Assembly: GCF_050874005.1 (NCBI RefSeq)
Contig: NZ_JBNMJV010000007.1
Coordinates: forward strand, 1-64,000
From: Huintestinicola sp050874005
Lineage (GTDB): Bacteria; Bacillota; Clostridia; Oscillospirales; Ruminococcaceae
Direction of reading: 5' to 3'
DNA: 64,000 bases
The notes below the pieces were generated by a model. The model made no database searches, was not told the DNA's origin, and saw nothing but the letters and a program-made list of their open reading frames with translations. Every line of letters starts with the position of its first letter. Within the stretch, counting starts at the first letter, position 1. The position numbers and the translations under genes were made by a program. This document shows, piece after piece, positions 16,563-24,990 of this stretch.

Positions 16563-17510
16563 TTATTTAAATATTACTGTCCAGTCCGGTTCCTTTGCGT
16601 TGGGGTTAAGGTACGCTGTTGATGTGTCAACCGAAGGATCCTCGCCCTTTCGTGTCTTTCTTGCAAATATCACAAATCTCGAAGGTTCAAACTCGTTGCT
16701 GCAGGTGGAGAGGGTAAGGAACTCGTCTCCGTACTTTACATCAACAGAAGTAACTATCTGAGAACGTTCGGTGATATTTTCAATAAACTCGTTATATACA
16801 GCCTTGTCGGAAAGGTCAAGGTAATTGTGATAATCAAAGACCACCCCATCCGAAGTCTGCTCGGGCTTGACCTCAGTTACAAAATATGCGAATATTTTGT
16901 AAACATCGGAACGGTAATTTGAGTTAAATGTAATAGTCGGGTGTTGAATGTAGTGATTGAGATTTTTCTTGTAATCCTTGAGACTGCCGAACATTGTTCT
17001 GTCCTTCTGGTTGTGACCGTAAAGAACAAGATTGTCCGACCGCTTTGAAGCTGTGAGAACATTTCGGTAATCAAGAAAAACCGTTCCTGCCTTGTTGCTG
17101 CTGCCGTTAAATGAAGTTTTAAGGTAATCCTCGTTGTTGTCTGTCTGTACAACGGGAAAATCCACCTCGGTGCCTTCAATGCAGATATATCCCACCGTAT
17201 CGGGATTTATTTTCAGCATTTCCTGCGCTCCCGCAAGTATCTGACCGTCGGAGGTGTGGGATATTACCGACTGGTAGAGACTTTTAAGGGAATCGTTTAA
17301 CTGCTTTGCTGAAAAAGACAGCCTGAACTCGTTTGCCAGTATCAGACCGCAGGCGATGAGAACCAGCACCGCAAACTGCGTAAACAGCTTTGACAGCACT
17401 TCCTTTATGCTGTCGCCTTTTTGTATAAGAAGCCAATGGCCTCGTTTAGCTTTTTTCTTTGCTTTAAGGGCTTTTTTGTACGCCTTTTTAGCACTTTTTG
17501 ACATTGCCAT
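16563..17510 (-). CDS. Class B sortase (copy 1, first gene of the operon)
   Basis: A 315-residue class B sortase. The cytoplasmic N-terminus is strikingly basic (KSAKKAYKKALKAKKKAKRG) and is followed by QKGDSIKEVLSK and a membrane helix (about 40-62). Catalytic residues are His166 (VLYGHNQ), Cys270 (LTLSTC) and Arg278 (PSRFVIFARK). It leads the operon: a promoter lies at 17594-17622 and twin palindromes lie in the leader. Sequence around Cys and Arg is nearly identical to copy 2. Target proteins are unknown, and none is encoded next to the cluster. Confidence 0.93.
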   Translation of the reverse strand: MAMSKSAKKAYKKALKAKKKAKRGHWLLIQKGDSIKEVLSKLFTQFAVLVLIACGLILANEFRLSFSAKQLNDSLKSLYQSVISHTSDGQILAGAQEMLKINPDTVGYICIEGTEVDFPVVQTDNNEDYLKTSFNGSSNKAGTVFLDYRNVLTASKRSDNLVLYGHNQKDRTMFGSLKDYKKNLNHYIQHPTITFNSNYRSDVYKIFAYFVTEVKPEQTSDGVVFDYHNYLDLSDKAVYNEFIENITERSQIVTSVDVKYGDEFLTLSTCSNEFEPSRFVIFARKTRKGEDPSVDTSTAYLNPNAKEPDWTVIFK

Positions 17511-17545
17511 TTTAAAGTATCTCCCTGCCTGCTTTATGGCGGGCG

Positions 17546-17587
17546 CAGACGTCTGTGAAGATTTACCCCGAATATAGACGTCTATAT
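17546..17587. promoter_or_regulatory. Twin palindromes in the sortase operon leader
   Basis: CAGACGTCTG (17546-17555) and the 16-bp ATATAGACGTCTATAT (17572-17587) share the core AGACGTCT. Their centres are 29 bp apart, close to three helical turns. The second overlaps the expected transcription start of the minus-strand promoter. This arrangement suits binding of a dimeric regulator at two sites. The regulator is unknown. Confidence 0.5.
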
Positions 17588-17593
17588 AATTCT

Positions 17594-17622
17594 ATAATAC
17601 ACTTTTTCGGACTCAATGTCAA
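17594..17622 (-). promoter_or_regulatory. Promoter of the sortase operon
   Basis: On the minus strand, TTGACA (17622-17617), 17 bases, TATTAT (17599-17594). It is the only strong promoter found between thiI and pdp. Confidence 0.82.
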
Positions 17623-17718
17623 GGAAACCGCATAAAGTTTGTGACATATATCAAATACTGTACGTACTTTTTTACGATTAGGGGTGATATTTCACTTTAT
17701 TTACACAGGTCTGTCAAA

Positions 17719-18894
17719 TTAACCGATCTTAAAATGCTTTACTTCGGTCTCATCCACCGCTTTTTGGATAAGCGGCTCGAAATCAAAGGAGTTCTGCGCT
17801 GCAATAACTTCATCAAGTGTGGGACGAGTCTTTGGGTGTTTGGGAGTGAAAACTGTGCAGCAGTCCTCATATGGCTCAATGGAGATGTCAAAGGTGTCTA
17901 TCTTTCTTGCAATGGCGATTATCTCAGTCTTATCCATACCGATAACGGGGCGGAAAACAGGCATACGGCAGGCGTTGTCGGTGCACACGATAGCGCCCAT
18001 TGTCTGGCTTGCCACCTGTCCTACGCTTTCGCCTGTGATGAGGGCGGTGATGTCGTTTTTCTCGCATATGCGCTGGGCTATCTCCATCATAAGGCGTCGC
18101 ATAATTATGGTAAACAGCTCCTCGGGGCAGTTATCCCTGAGAGCCTCCTGGATTTCTGTAAAAGGAACGCAGTAAAATGTGGTATCTCCGCACCAGGGGG
18201 CAATTTTTTCACAAAGCCTTTCCACCTTGAGACGTGCTCTGTCGGAGGTGTAGGGGGGAGAAACATAGTGGATAGCCGAGATGTCAATGCCTCGTTTTGC
18301 CATCATATATCCTGCAACAGGGCTGTCAATGCCGCCCGAAAGCAGGAGCATTGCCTTGCCCGATGTGCCTACGGGTATGCCGCCTGCCGCTTCTCTGTTG
18401 CCTGTGTGGATATAAGCGTTTGTGTCCCTTATCTCCACATTAACGGTGACGTCCGGATTTTTTACGTCAACCTCGAGACGTGGAAAATTATCGAGTATTC
18501 GTCCGCCAAGCTCGGCGCATATCTCGGGAGATCTCATCGGGAAACGCTTGTCTGAGCGCTTTGCCTGTACCTTGAAGGTACGTGCACAGGAAAGCTCCTC
18601 GCCGCAGTATGTGAGCACATCACGGCAGATGACCTCAAAATCCTTTTCGGTTATCATTGCACGGCAGATGGCAGCTGCTCCGAATACCTTTGACGCTCTT
18701 GAAACAGCCTCGTCCATATCTATGCTGTCGTCCGCAGGTTCGCAGTATATCATTGACTGTGAGCGGGTGTAGATGAATTTTCCGAGAGGCTTGAGACGGT
18801 GGCGGAGATTTTTTATAAACGCTTCCTCAAAATTTCTTTTGTTTAAGCCCTTGAGAGCAATTTCGCCCTCTTTGAGCAGAATTATTTCTTTCAT
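17719..18894 (-). CDS. thiI: tRNA 4-thiouridine synthase ThiI
   Basis: ThiI adenylates U8 of tRNA and transfers sulfur from a cysteine desulfurase persulfide to give s4U; in some bacteria it also supports thiazole synthesis. The 391 residues comprise an N-terminal ferredoxin-like and THUMP region (about 1-165) and a PP-loop ATPase with SGGIDS at 186-191. There is no C-terminal rhodanese domain, as in Bacillus. The desulfurase two genes upstream in the same direction is its likely sulfur donor. It begins 22 bases after the PIN-like gene. Confidence 0.95.
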   Translation of the reverse strand: MKEIILLKEGEIALKGLNKRNFEEAFIKNLRHRLKPLGKFIYTRSQSMIYCEPADDSIDMDEAVSRASKVFGAAAICRAMITEKDFEVICRDVLTYCGEELSCARTFKVQAKRSDKRFPMRSPEICAELGGRILDNFPRLEVDVKNPDVTVNVEIRDTNAYIHTGNREAAGGIPVGTSGKAMLLLSGGIDSPVAGYMMAKRGIDISAIHYVSPPYTSDRARLKVERLCEKIAPWCGDTTFYCVPFTEIQEALRDNCPEELFTIIMRRLMMEIAQRICEKNDITALITGESVGQVASQTMGAIVCTDNACRMPVFRPVIGMDKTEIIAIARKIDTFDISIEPYEDCCTVFTPKHPKTRPTLDEVIAAQNSFDFEPLIQKAVDETEVKHFKIG

Positions 18895-18916
18895 ATGAGA
18901 TATTTATCCTTTCAAA

Positions 18917-19726
18917 TCAGTTATGTATGCTGCTGACGGCTTTCTTTGAAAGCTTTCTTATATTTAAATATTCGGGGCGCAATGCCTTGTAGAAGCGAAG
19001 TCCCTCTTCCATACCGAATTTCTTTGTCATACCCGTGTAGAAATGCTGCTTGTCCGAAGATGACTTTGCAAGGTCGATAATTGCTTTGCCTGCATCATTC
19101 CCAATACCCTCGGCGGTGAATATCCCCATAATTCTGATAACTTCCGGGGGCAAAGTGCCGTTATTTTCAGACGCATTATCGGAGCTGCTGACAGATGTGC
19201 TTTGAGAAGCTGCTCTTTCCTCCTTTTTTATTTCCGAAAGGGGAGTGGACATATCCTCGGAGGGTGTCGGGTTTCCGGTTACAGATTTATCATCACATTT
19301 CGGCATTACATTTTCTTTTCCGGGCAGCATAGCCGGGTCAATAACGGTCTGGCGGAAAACATAGCGGATATTCGGAATAAGTTTGATTTCCAGGTCGCCT
19401 ATGCCCATAGTCTTTTCCCAGAATGACTTGACCGCAAGGAAGCCATTGTCAGCGCTTACAATGTAGAATTTTCTATCCTCACTGACTGCCGCAAGATAGC
19501 CGAGAAATGAATCAAGCTGAAAATCAAGAGCATTTTTCGCTCCTGCCGTTACGCAGATGTAGTTTACCTTTGCACTTGATGTCATTATGTTTCTGTGAGC
19601 GTCAAAGCTGAGACTTGCGGCGCTTTGGGTGTAGAAGATATAAACGGTATCGCTTTCGCTTAGTTTGTCGATACCTGCAAGTCCTGCAGATGTCACGTTT
19701 TCAAAATCCACGAGAAAAACAGACAT
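18917..19726 (-). CDS. PIN-like-domain protein, putative ribonuclease
   Basis: A 269-residue protein. Residues 1-125 look like a PIN/NYN-type nuclease fold. FLVDFENV near the start provides the first acidic pair, ALDFQLDSFLG the middle acid, and YIVSADNGFL the last acid plus the SxDxxF pattern of the superfamily. Residues 140-190 form a disordered Ser/Glu linker. The C-terminal 70 residues are helical (GNDAGKAIIDLAKSS and after) and could bind RNA or a partner. It lies between the desulfurase and thiI with 15- and 22-base gaps, so a role in tRNA or RNA quality control is a reasonable but unproven guess. Confidence 0.72.
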   Translation of the reverse strand: MSVFLVDFENVTSAGLAGIDKLSESDTVYIFYTQSAASLSFDAHRNIMTSSAKVNYICVTAGAKNALDFQLDSFLGYLAAVSEDRKFYIVSADNGFLAVKSFWEKTMGIGDLEIKLIPNIRYVFRQTVIDPAMLPGKENVMPKCDDKSVTGNPTPSEDMSTPLSEIKKEERAASQSTSVSSSDNASENNGTLPPEVIRIMGIFTAEGIGNDAGKAIIDLAKSSSDKQHFYTGMTKKFGMEEGLRFYKALRPEYLNIRKLSKKAVSSIHN

Positions 19727-19741
19727 ATTATCATTCCTTTA

Positions 19742-20878
19742 TCATCTTTTTGCGAGGCTTAGATATCCCTCCTGAATTGCGGTTACGAGAGCCTCAATTT
19801 CTCCGCAGGAGGACATTCTGCTGAGTGATACTCTTATTGCAGAATCGGCGGTTTTGTCGGGAATACCCATAGCGGTGAGAACGCTGCTGTGACCGCCCTT
19901 TGAGCAGGCAGAGCCGCTGGAGACATATATATTCTTGCTTTCAAGAAAATGCAGCATAATTTCCGAGCGTATACCGTTTACGGAGAAATTCAGAATGTAG
20001 GGGCACTGCTCCTCAGCGTTGGAATTGATCGTGATGTAATTAAGAGTGGAAAGCTTTTTCCTGAGCCTGCCGCTGAGCTCTTCCGCATTGGAATATGCCG
20101 TGGCTATGGTCGGAAGCTGAGAGCGGACAGCCGCACCGAATGCGCTGATAAGTGGAACGGATTCCGTGCCCGAGCGCAGACCTTTTTCCTGTCCGCCGCC
20201 AACCATTCTCGGAGCAATTCTTATACCCTTGCGGATATACATTGCACCAACACCCTTTGGTGCGTGGACTTTGTGGCCGCTTACCGTTATAAGGTCGGCA
20301 TTAAGGTCGGCAGTTTTGATTGGCAGCTTCATAAACGCCTGAACAGCGTCGCAATGGGTGATACATTCGGGATAAAGACGCTTTATCTGGGTGAATATCC
20401 GCTTAACGGGCATTATAGCACCCGTTTCGTTATTGACATACATACAGGAAGCAAGACAGGTATTGTTATCCACAGCGGCAATAAATTCATCTGCGTCCAC
20501 AGAGCCGTCACGCTGGGGCTTTATTCGGACTGCCTCAAAGCCGTTTCTTTCAAGAAGTTTTATCGCTTCCTCCACCGAGGGGTGCTCCACCGCAGAGACA
20601 ACGATTTTCTTCTTCCTTCTGCCGTAATTTTCCGCAGCACCCAGAATAAGTGTATTGTTTGCCTCGGTAGCCCCGGAGGTAAAGGTGATACATTCGGGCT
20701 GGCAGACAAGGGCGGCGGCAATGGATTTCCTTGCGTCGGTAACGGCAAGCTCGGCGCTCAGACCTACTTTATGTAAAGACGATGGGTTTCCGTAATTCTC
20801 GGTCATAGCCGCAATGCAGGCGCTAACTGCTTCATCGCAGGGCTTTGTGGTAGCGGCGTTGTCAAGATATGCAGGCAT
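19742..20878 (-). CDS. Cysteine desulfurase (NifS/IscS family)
   Basis: A PLP enzyme that converts cysteine to alanine and carries the sulfur as a persulfide. The 378 residues show the N-terminal YLDNAATTKP motif, the PLP lysine K203 in SGHKVHAPKG, and the catalytic C325 in SSGSACSKGG. The loop around the Cys fits the group with a flexible catalytic loop. It is first in an operon with the PIN-like gene and thiI, so 4-thiouridine synthesis is the probable job, as for the NifZ-ThiI pair of Bacillus. No iscU or iscR is nearby. A minus-strand TATAAT (20925-20920) without a clear -35 may drive it. Confidence 0.94.
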   Translation of the reverse strand: MPAYLDNAATTKPCDEAVSACIAAMTENYGNPSSLHKVGLSAELAVTDARKSIAAALVCQPECITFTSGATEANNTLILGAAENYGRRKKKIVVSAVEHPSVEEAIKLLERNGFEAVRIKPQRDGSVDADEFIAAVDNNTCLASCMYVNNETGAIMPVKRIFTQIKRLYPECITHCDAVQAFMKLPIKTADLNADLITVSGHKVHAPKGVGAMYIRKGIRIAPRMVGGGQEKGLRSGTESVPLISAFGAAVRSQLPTIATAYSNAEELSGRLRKKLSTLNYITINSNAEEQCPYILNFSVNGIRSEIMLHFLESKNIYVSSGSACSKGGHSSVLTAMGIPDKTADSAIRVSLSRMSSCGEIEALVTAIQEGYLSLAKR

Positions 20879-21172
20879 AATATCATCCTTTCAGCATTGA
20901 ATGGTGCATAATTACTTTTATTATACTACATTTTTCGCCGGATTTCTATAGTTTAAGCAAAATTTATTCTAATCGTCGTTCAACTTAGTTGTTTTTAACA
21001 TAATCAAAGTTGGATTTCTTAAATATAATGTTCATACTACAGAAAAATAATATTGCAGAAATAAAATGTTGCGTAAAAATTAACAAATTTAATTAACAAA
21101 TATGGTATAATATAGTTAATTTAGTGTCGCATTATGGCGATTATTTACCGTAAATACAGTTTATTGGGAAAG
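20879..21172. other. Divergent intergenic region between the desulfurase and chemoreceptor genes
   Basis: This AT-rich stretch holds a possible minus-strand -10 (20920-20925) toward the desulfurase, a small palindrome CAACTTAGTTG near 20981, and the chemoreceptor promoter. No reading frame, riboswitch or terminator was recognised. Confidence 0.5.
21103..21111 (+). promoter_or_regulatory. Extended -10 promoter of the chemoreceptor gene
   Basis: TG-G-TATAAT (TG 21103-21104, TATAAT 21106-21111) is an extended -10 element; no good -35 is present. Transcription would start near 21118, well before the frame-2 ATG codons at 21173 and 21185. Confidence 0.7.
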
Positions 21173-21272
21173 ATGGGTTTTCATATGGCTGCATCAGCTT
21201 TGGAAAAAAAAGTCAAAAACGAAAAAGACTAAAGAGAAGAAGATCAAGGAAAAGAAGCATAAGAACGTAAAA
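21173..21272 (+). other. A8 run separating the chemoreceptor's likely start from its main frame
   Basis: ATG codons at 21173 and 21185 open a frame (MAASALEKK) that reaches an eight-A run at 21204-21211 and stops at the TAA near 21230. The main chemoreceptor frame is open across the same DNA and reads a Lys-rich stretch (KSKTKKTKEKKIKEKKHKN) into the annotated protein. Seven A residues instead of eight would join them into one protein with a basic cytoplasmic N-terminus. Either the run is a phase-variable or slippage site, or it is a sequence error. Confidence 0.55.
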
Positions 21273-22979
21273 ATGCTTTCTGACGGCAAAACGCTTGTCC
21301 TTGGCAAAAAAACAACCATCCGGGGCCGTATCGTAAGACTTTCGGTCATCGGAGTTTTTGCGGCTATTGTTACGCTTACTGCTTTTAATCTTATAATGAT
21401 GTACAGCAGCGTTTCAGCTTCGTCCAAAAGCGAGATAGAGCTGCTTACAATATCCTATTCATCTGCCATTTCCAATGCGGATATTTCCAAAAACAAAAAT
21501 TATCTGAACGATATTTTTAATAGCTTTGACGAGGTGAATACATACGGAGGCTTCGGATTTGTTGTTACCGAAACGGGAAATGTTATTTCCGAGACCTCAA
21601 GCGAGCTGATAAATAAAGGTGACAGTTTGCCCGACAAGGCTGCCGAAGATACGGGCTACAGCGAACTTGCCGCTCTGGTCGATACTCTTAATCACAATAA
21701 CTACGACTTTGAAAGCATTGTTAAGCAGGGGCAGAAGATCATTTCTCTCTGCGGAAAAAAATATCTGGCAGGCTGGGCAAATATTGAGAATTTTGATTCC
21801 TGCTATACATTTATACTGCTTCCCTACAACAGCATAATGAAGCCATTTACCGTTTCTGCAGTAATTGCTCTTTCCATTGCTGTTATCTTCATCGCAGCGT
21901 CTGTGGCAGTTTCACTTAATGCAGCACAGAAGATAACAAAGCCTATTACCGACGCTATCGACCGCCTTACAGCACTTTCTAAAGGTGATCTGGAGTCGCC
22001 GTCTCCCGTTACGGACAGAAATGACGAGACCCTTGTTCTTCTCAGCTCTCTCAATGATACCATTACTTCGCTGAACGCATATATAACCGATATCAGGAAT
22101 GTCCTTTCCGCAGTTGCTGACGGTGATCTTCTTGTATGCTCCGATACGGTATACACAGGTGATTTTGAGACTATCAGAGACGCTCTTGATAAGATAAGGA
22201 CATCTTTAAACGGCACATTCAGCGAGGTCCACAAGGCTGCTCTTTCTGTAAAGGAATGTTCCGTACACGTTTCAGACGGAACGGCTGTACTTTCAAAGAA
22301 CACTTCCGATGAGGCAGGCACTATGCAGCAGCTGACAGCATCTATTTCTCAGATAAACGAGAAGATAAACGAAAACGCTCACGAGGCTGAAAATGCCAGA
22401 AGGCTCACAGCTTCCGCAGATGAGGCTGCAGAGCAGGGAAGCGGAAATATGCGCCGTATGATAGAAGCTATAAAGGAGATTGAGACCTCTGCTTCTGAGA
22501 TCGAAAAGATAATCAACGTTATTGACGATATTGCCTTTCAGACAAATATCCTGGCTCTTAACGCTGCTGTTGAGGCTGCCCGTGCCGGAGACGCAGGCAA
22601 GGGCTTTGCGGTAGTTGCGGACGAGGTAAGAAACCTTGCTAACAAATCTGCCGAGGCTGCCGCTCAGACAGGTATTCTCATTCAAAATTCCATCAATTCC
22701 GTCAGAAACGGCACAGAACTCGCCGATGCTACTGCCAAGTCTCTTGACAAGGTCGTTGAAATGGTTTCCTCCGTTTCAGATATTATGGACAGGATCGCCG
22801 TTTCAGCTGCAGATCAGGCTGAGTCTGTTGCTCAGATAAACCACGGAATGGAAGCCATCAACGGAAGTATTAAGGATAATTCCGTGACCGCAGAAAAGAA
22901 TGCGGAAGTCTCCCAGGAGCTTTCTGACCAGTTTGAGGTGCTAAACAGGCATATCAACAGATTTAAATTCAAGGCTTAA
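21273..22979 (+). CDS. Methyl-accepting chemotaxis protein
   Basis: A 568-residue chemoreceptor from the in-frame ATG. TM1 spans about 20-42 and TM2 about 190-215; the extracytoplasmic sensor domain of about 145 residues lies between them. A HAMP region follows (about 215-270), then the coiled-coil signalling domain. The hairpin tip DDIAFQTNILALNAAVEAA at about 418-436 is the CheW/CheA-contact sequence. ATG 21273 has no good ribosome site; the true start is probably ATG 21185 in another frame, separated by the A8 run. No che genes lie nearby. It is followed 31 bases later by yqeY. Confidence 0.92.
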   Translation: MLSDGKTLVLGKKTTIRGRIVRLSVIGVFAAIVTLTAFNLIMMYSSVSASSKSEIELLTISYSSAISNADISKNKNYLNDIFNSFDEVNTYGGFGFVVTETGNVISETSSELINKGDSLPDKAAEDTGYSELAALVDTLNHNNYDFESIVKQGQKIISLCGKKYLAGWANIENFDSCYTFILLPYNSIMKPFTVSAVIALSIAVIFIAASVAVSLNAAQKITKPITDAIDRLTALSKGDLESPSPVTDRNDETLVLLSSLNDTITSLNAYITDIRNVLSAVADGDLLVCSDTVYTGDFETIRDALDKIRTSLNGTFSEVHKAALSVKECSVHVSDGTAVLSKNTSDEAGTMQQLTASISQINEKINENAHEAENARRLTASADEAAEQGSGNMRRMIEAIKEIETSASEIEKIINVIDDIAFQTNILALNAAVEAARAGDAGKGFAVVADEVRNLANKSAEAAAQTGILIQNSINSVRNGTELADATAKSLDKVVEMVSSVSDIMDRIAVSAADQAESVAQINHGMEAINGSIKDNSVTAEKNAEVSQELSDQFEVLNRHINRFKFKA

Positions 22980-23009
22980 CTGCCTTCAAAATACAAAGAG
23001 GTGTTTTTT

Positions 23010-23453
23010 ATGGAATTTACCGAGCTTCAGAGTGCTCTCAAGGACGCAATGAAAGCAAAGGATACTATGAAAAAGGAGGCTGTTCAGACGCTTATTGCAG
23101 CTGTGAAAAAAGCTGCTATCGACAGCGGAACAAGGGATAACATTTCTTCCGAACTGGTCGACAGCGTTGTTCTCAAGGAGCTGAAAGTTGCAAAGGAGCA
23201 GGTTGATACCTGTCCTCCCGAGTGCGAAAGCCAGCTTGAAGAATACAAACTCAAGTATGAAATCATCAAGAGCTTTGCCCCTGCCCAGATGTCCGAAGAG
23301 GAGCTTTATCCATTTATCAAGGAAAAATTCGGTGAGCTTATTGCTTCCGGCAACAAGGGCGCATATATGAAGGCTATAATGGCTGAACTTAAAGGCAAGG
23401 CTGACGGCAAGCTTATCAACAAGGTAATATCCGATATCGCATCGGGAAAATAA
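23010..23453 (+). CDS. GatB/YqeY-domain protein
   Basis: A 147-residue helical protein of the YqeY family, which shares the tail domain of GatB, the tRNA-dependent amidotransferase subunit that recognises tRNA. Typical features are the start EFTELQSALKDAMKAKDTMK, the middle SQLEEYKLKYEIIKSFAPAQMSEEEL, and the Gly-rich end MKAIMAELKGKADGKLINKV. Standalone members are widespread and their role is not settled. ATG 23010 with AGAGGTG 6 bases upstream is preferred over GTG 23001, which lies inside that ribosome site. It ends just before a bidirectional terminator. Confidence 0.9.
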   Translation: MEFTELQSALKDAMKAKDTMKKEAVQTLIAAVKKAAIDSGTRDNISSELVDSVVLKELKVAKEQVDTCPPECESQLEEYKLKYEIIKSFAPAQMSEEELYPFIKEKFGELIASGNKGAYMKAIMAELKGKADGKLINKVISDIASGK

Positions 23454-23465
23454 TGTTATAAAAAA

Positions 23466-23502
23466 GCCTCGGAAAATGCAGGACAAAAGCATTTTCCGAG
23501 GC
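23466..23502. terminator. Bidirectional terminator between yqeY and the CPBP gene
   Basis: Perfect 14-bp stem GCCTCGGAAAATGC/GCATTTTCCGAGGC (23466-23479/23489-23502). On the minus strand it is followed by a run of T, so it ends the PadR operon; it can also stop yqeY. Confidence 0.9.
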
Positions 23503-23515
23503 TTGATTTATTAAA

Positions 23516-24670
23516 TTACAGTGCCGTTACAAGAGTGCAGGCTGTCCAGATGCAGAAAACTGCCGATATCCAGAATGTGGGGCATTTTAAGAGTGCCTGC
23601 CAGGTAAGCTTCTTTTCTTCCCCGTCTTCCATTGCATATGAATAGTCGGCAACAATGATGTCGCTGCTTGTGATCTTTCCCTGTTTCTTCAAAAGGATCA
23701 CCAGGGCAATGATACCGATGACCATTTCAACTGCAAACACAGTAATTTCACCTTGTGCTGCAGCTTCTGCGCCGATAGAGGAAGCCAGCTTGTATTCAAA
23801 GACATAGCCTAAGATATACGCATTAAGGTTTGCGGTCATATGACATATTACAGCAGAAATAACAGAACCGCTCTTGAGTGCGATATATCCGAATACAAGT
23901 CCCAGGAGGAAGCCGTTGAACATCTGATTGAAGTTGCAGTGCATAAGACCGAAGAATATTGCAGAAGCGATCAAAGCAAAGGTGCGGTTCACAGGTGCAA
24001 GAAGGTTCATTACTGCTCCTCTGAACATAAGCTCCTCAAGCACAGGTGCGGCAATGACCATATAAATAAAGAGTATGATATTCATTGCCATATCGTCAGA
24101 AAAGCTCATTGCTGAGGTTACTGATTCGTTAATTCCCGAATATCCGGTAATGCTCATTACTAAATTCTGAATAAGTATCGACGCTCCCTGAACGCCAAGT
24201 ATTCCCACCGCTGCAAGAGCCACCGATAATGCCGGAGCTTCGATTTTTCCAAGTGTGTTTTTAAGCTTGAACTGCTTTTTGCCCGCACATATGATGATAA
24301 GGGATATGATATTGGCTGCAATGGTAGTTACTGCGTTTATGTAGACCATATCGCTGCCCGACATAAGCTGCTGTGTAAGGGCTTCGGTGAGCTGCATAGT
24401 ATCATAATCGGGATGTTCTGCCATTAAAGGCACCATCAGCTTTGCTGATACAACAGAGATAATGATCATCATTATCACAAGTGCAAGACCCTGCTGCCAA
24501 AGAATAAGCGAGCCTGCCCAGTTGTAGCCTTTTTTGATCTTTCGGCGGAGCATTACTGTGCTTTCGCCTTCATCGGGTCTGATCTCCTGTCCCCAAGAAT
24601 ACTGTGGAGCTGAAGTTTCGCTTTCCGTTTTGTTGAGTTCAATGTTAGTGTTTTCGTTGATCTCACTCAT
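23516..24670 (-). CDS. CPBP-family intramembrane metalloprotease (second copy)
   Basis: A polytopic protein of 384 residues with about eight membrane segments. The active-site motifs are VLEELMFRGAVM (EExxxR) and FGLMHCNFNQ with the conserved His, followed by CHMTANL. The N-terminal 60 residues are polar and cytoplasmic. It is last in the PadR-DUF2812-small protein operon, 45 bases after the small membrane gene. Co-control by PadR suggests a role in membrane or cell-envelope stress or antimicrobial peptide handling; that is inference. It is clearly related to the copy at 8437-9513, but its neighbours differ. Confidence 0.9.
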   Translation of the reverse strand: MSEINENTNIELNKTESETSAPQYSWGQEIRPDEGESTVMLRRKIKKGYNWAGSLILWQQGLALVIMMIIISVVSAKLMVPLMAEHPDYDTMQLTEALTQQLMSGSDMVYINAVTTIAANIISLIIICAGKKQFKLKNTLGKIEAPALSVALAAVGILGVQGASILIQNLVMSITGYSGINESVTSAMSFSDDMAMNIILFIYMVIAAPVLEELMFRGAVMNLLAPVNRTFALIASAIFFGLMHCNFNQMFNGFLLGLVFGYIALKSGSVISAVICHMTANLNAYILGYVFEYKLASSIGAEAAAQGEITVFAVEMVIGIIALVILLKKQGKITSSDIIVADYSYAMEDGEEKKLTWQALLKCPTFWISAVFCIWTACTLVTAL

Positions 24671-24715
24671 AAGTTATTCTCCTTTTGTGAAATAAATTGT
24701 TTATAAAGCTTCTGT

Positions 24716-24955
24716 TCAGCCTAAAACTATCGCTCCCGTCTGGACCATAACACCTAAAACGGAATTGGCAAGAGCAAGTATCAGGGCAATTATATCTATC
24801 ACGATAATAAAGCCTGTTTTGTGGGTCTCACGGTTTTTGATGCCGAATACAAGGCTTATTATACTGCACGGGTATGTTATGATGGGGAGCAGAAGCGAAA
24901 AGATCGCACCGATGATCATTAAAATAAGGCTGGGGATATGAATTTTCTTTTCCAT
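24716..24955 (-). CDS. Small membrane protein of unknown function
   Basis: A 79-residue protein with two or three hydrophobic segments (about 9-35 and 49-72) and a short basic N-terminus (MEKKIHIPS). No family is recognised, though the pattern GxxFSLLLPIITYP...GIKNRET resembles short DUF4190-like membrane proteins. It lies between the DUF2812 gene and the CPBP protease in a PadR-controlled operon. AAAGAGGTAC is a good ribosome site. Confidence 0.65.
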   Translation of the reverse strand: MEKKIHIPSLILMIIGAIFSLLLPIITYPCSIISLVFGIKNRETHKTGFIIVIDIIALILALANSVLGVMVQTGAIVLG

Positions 24956-24990
24956 AAAAAAGTACCTCTTTCTATAAAGATTATAAAATT

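Noticed and set aside
17641..18555. 304-residue plus-strand frame opposite thiI
   Set aside because: It lies fully over the complement of thiI and its composition follows from the real gene.
19949..20776. 275-residue frame opposite the cysteine desulfurase
   Set aside because: Shadow of the real gene; no motif or ribosome site.
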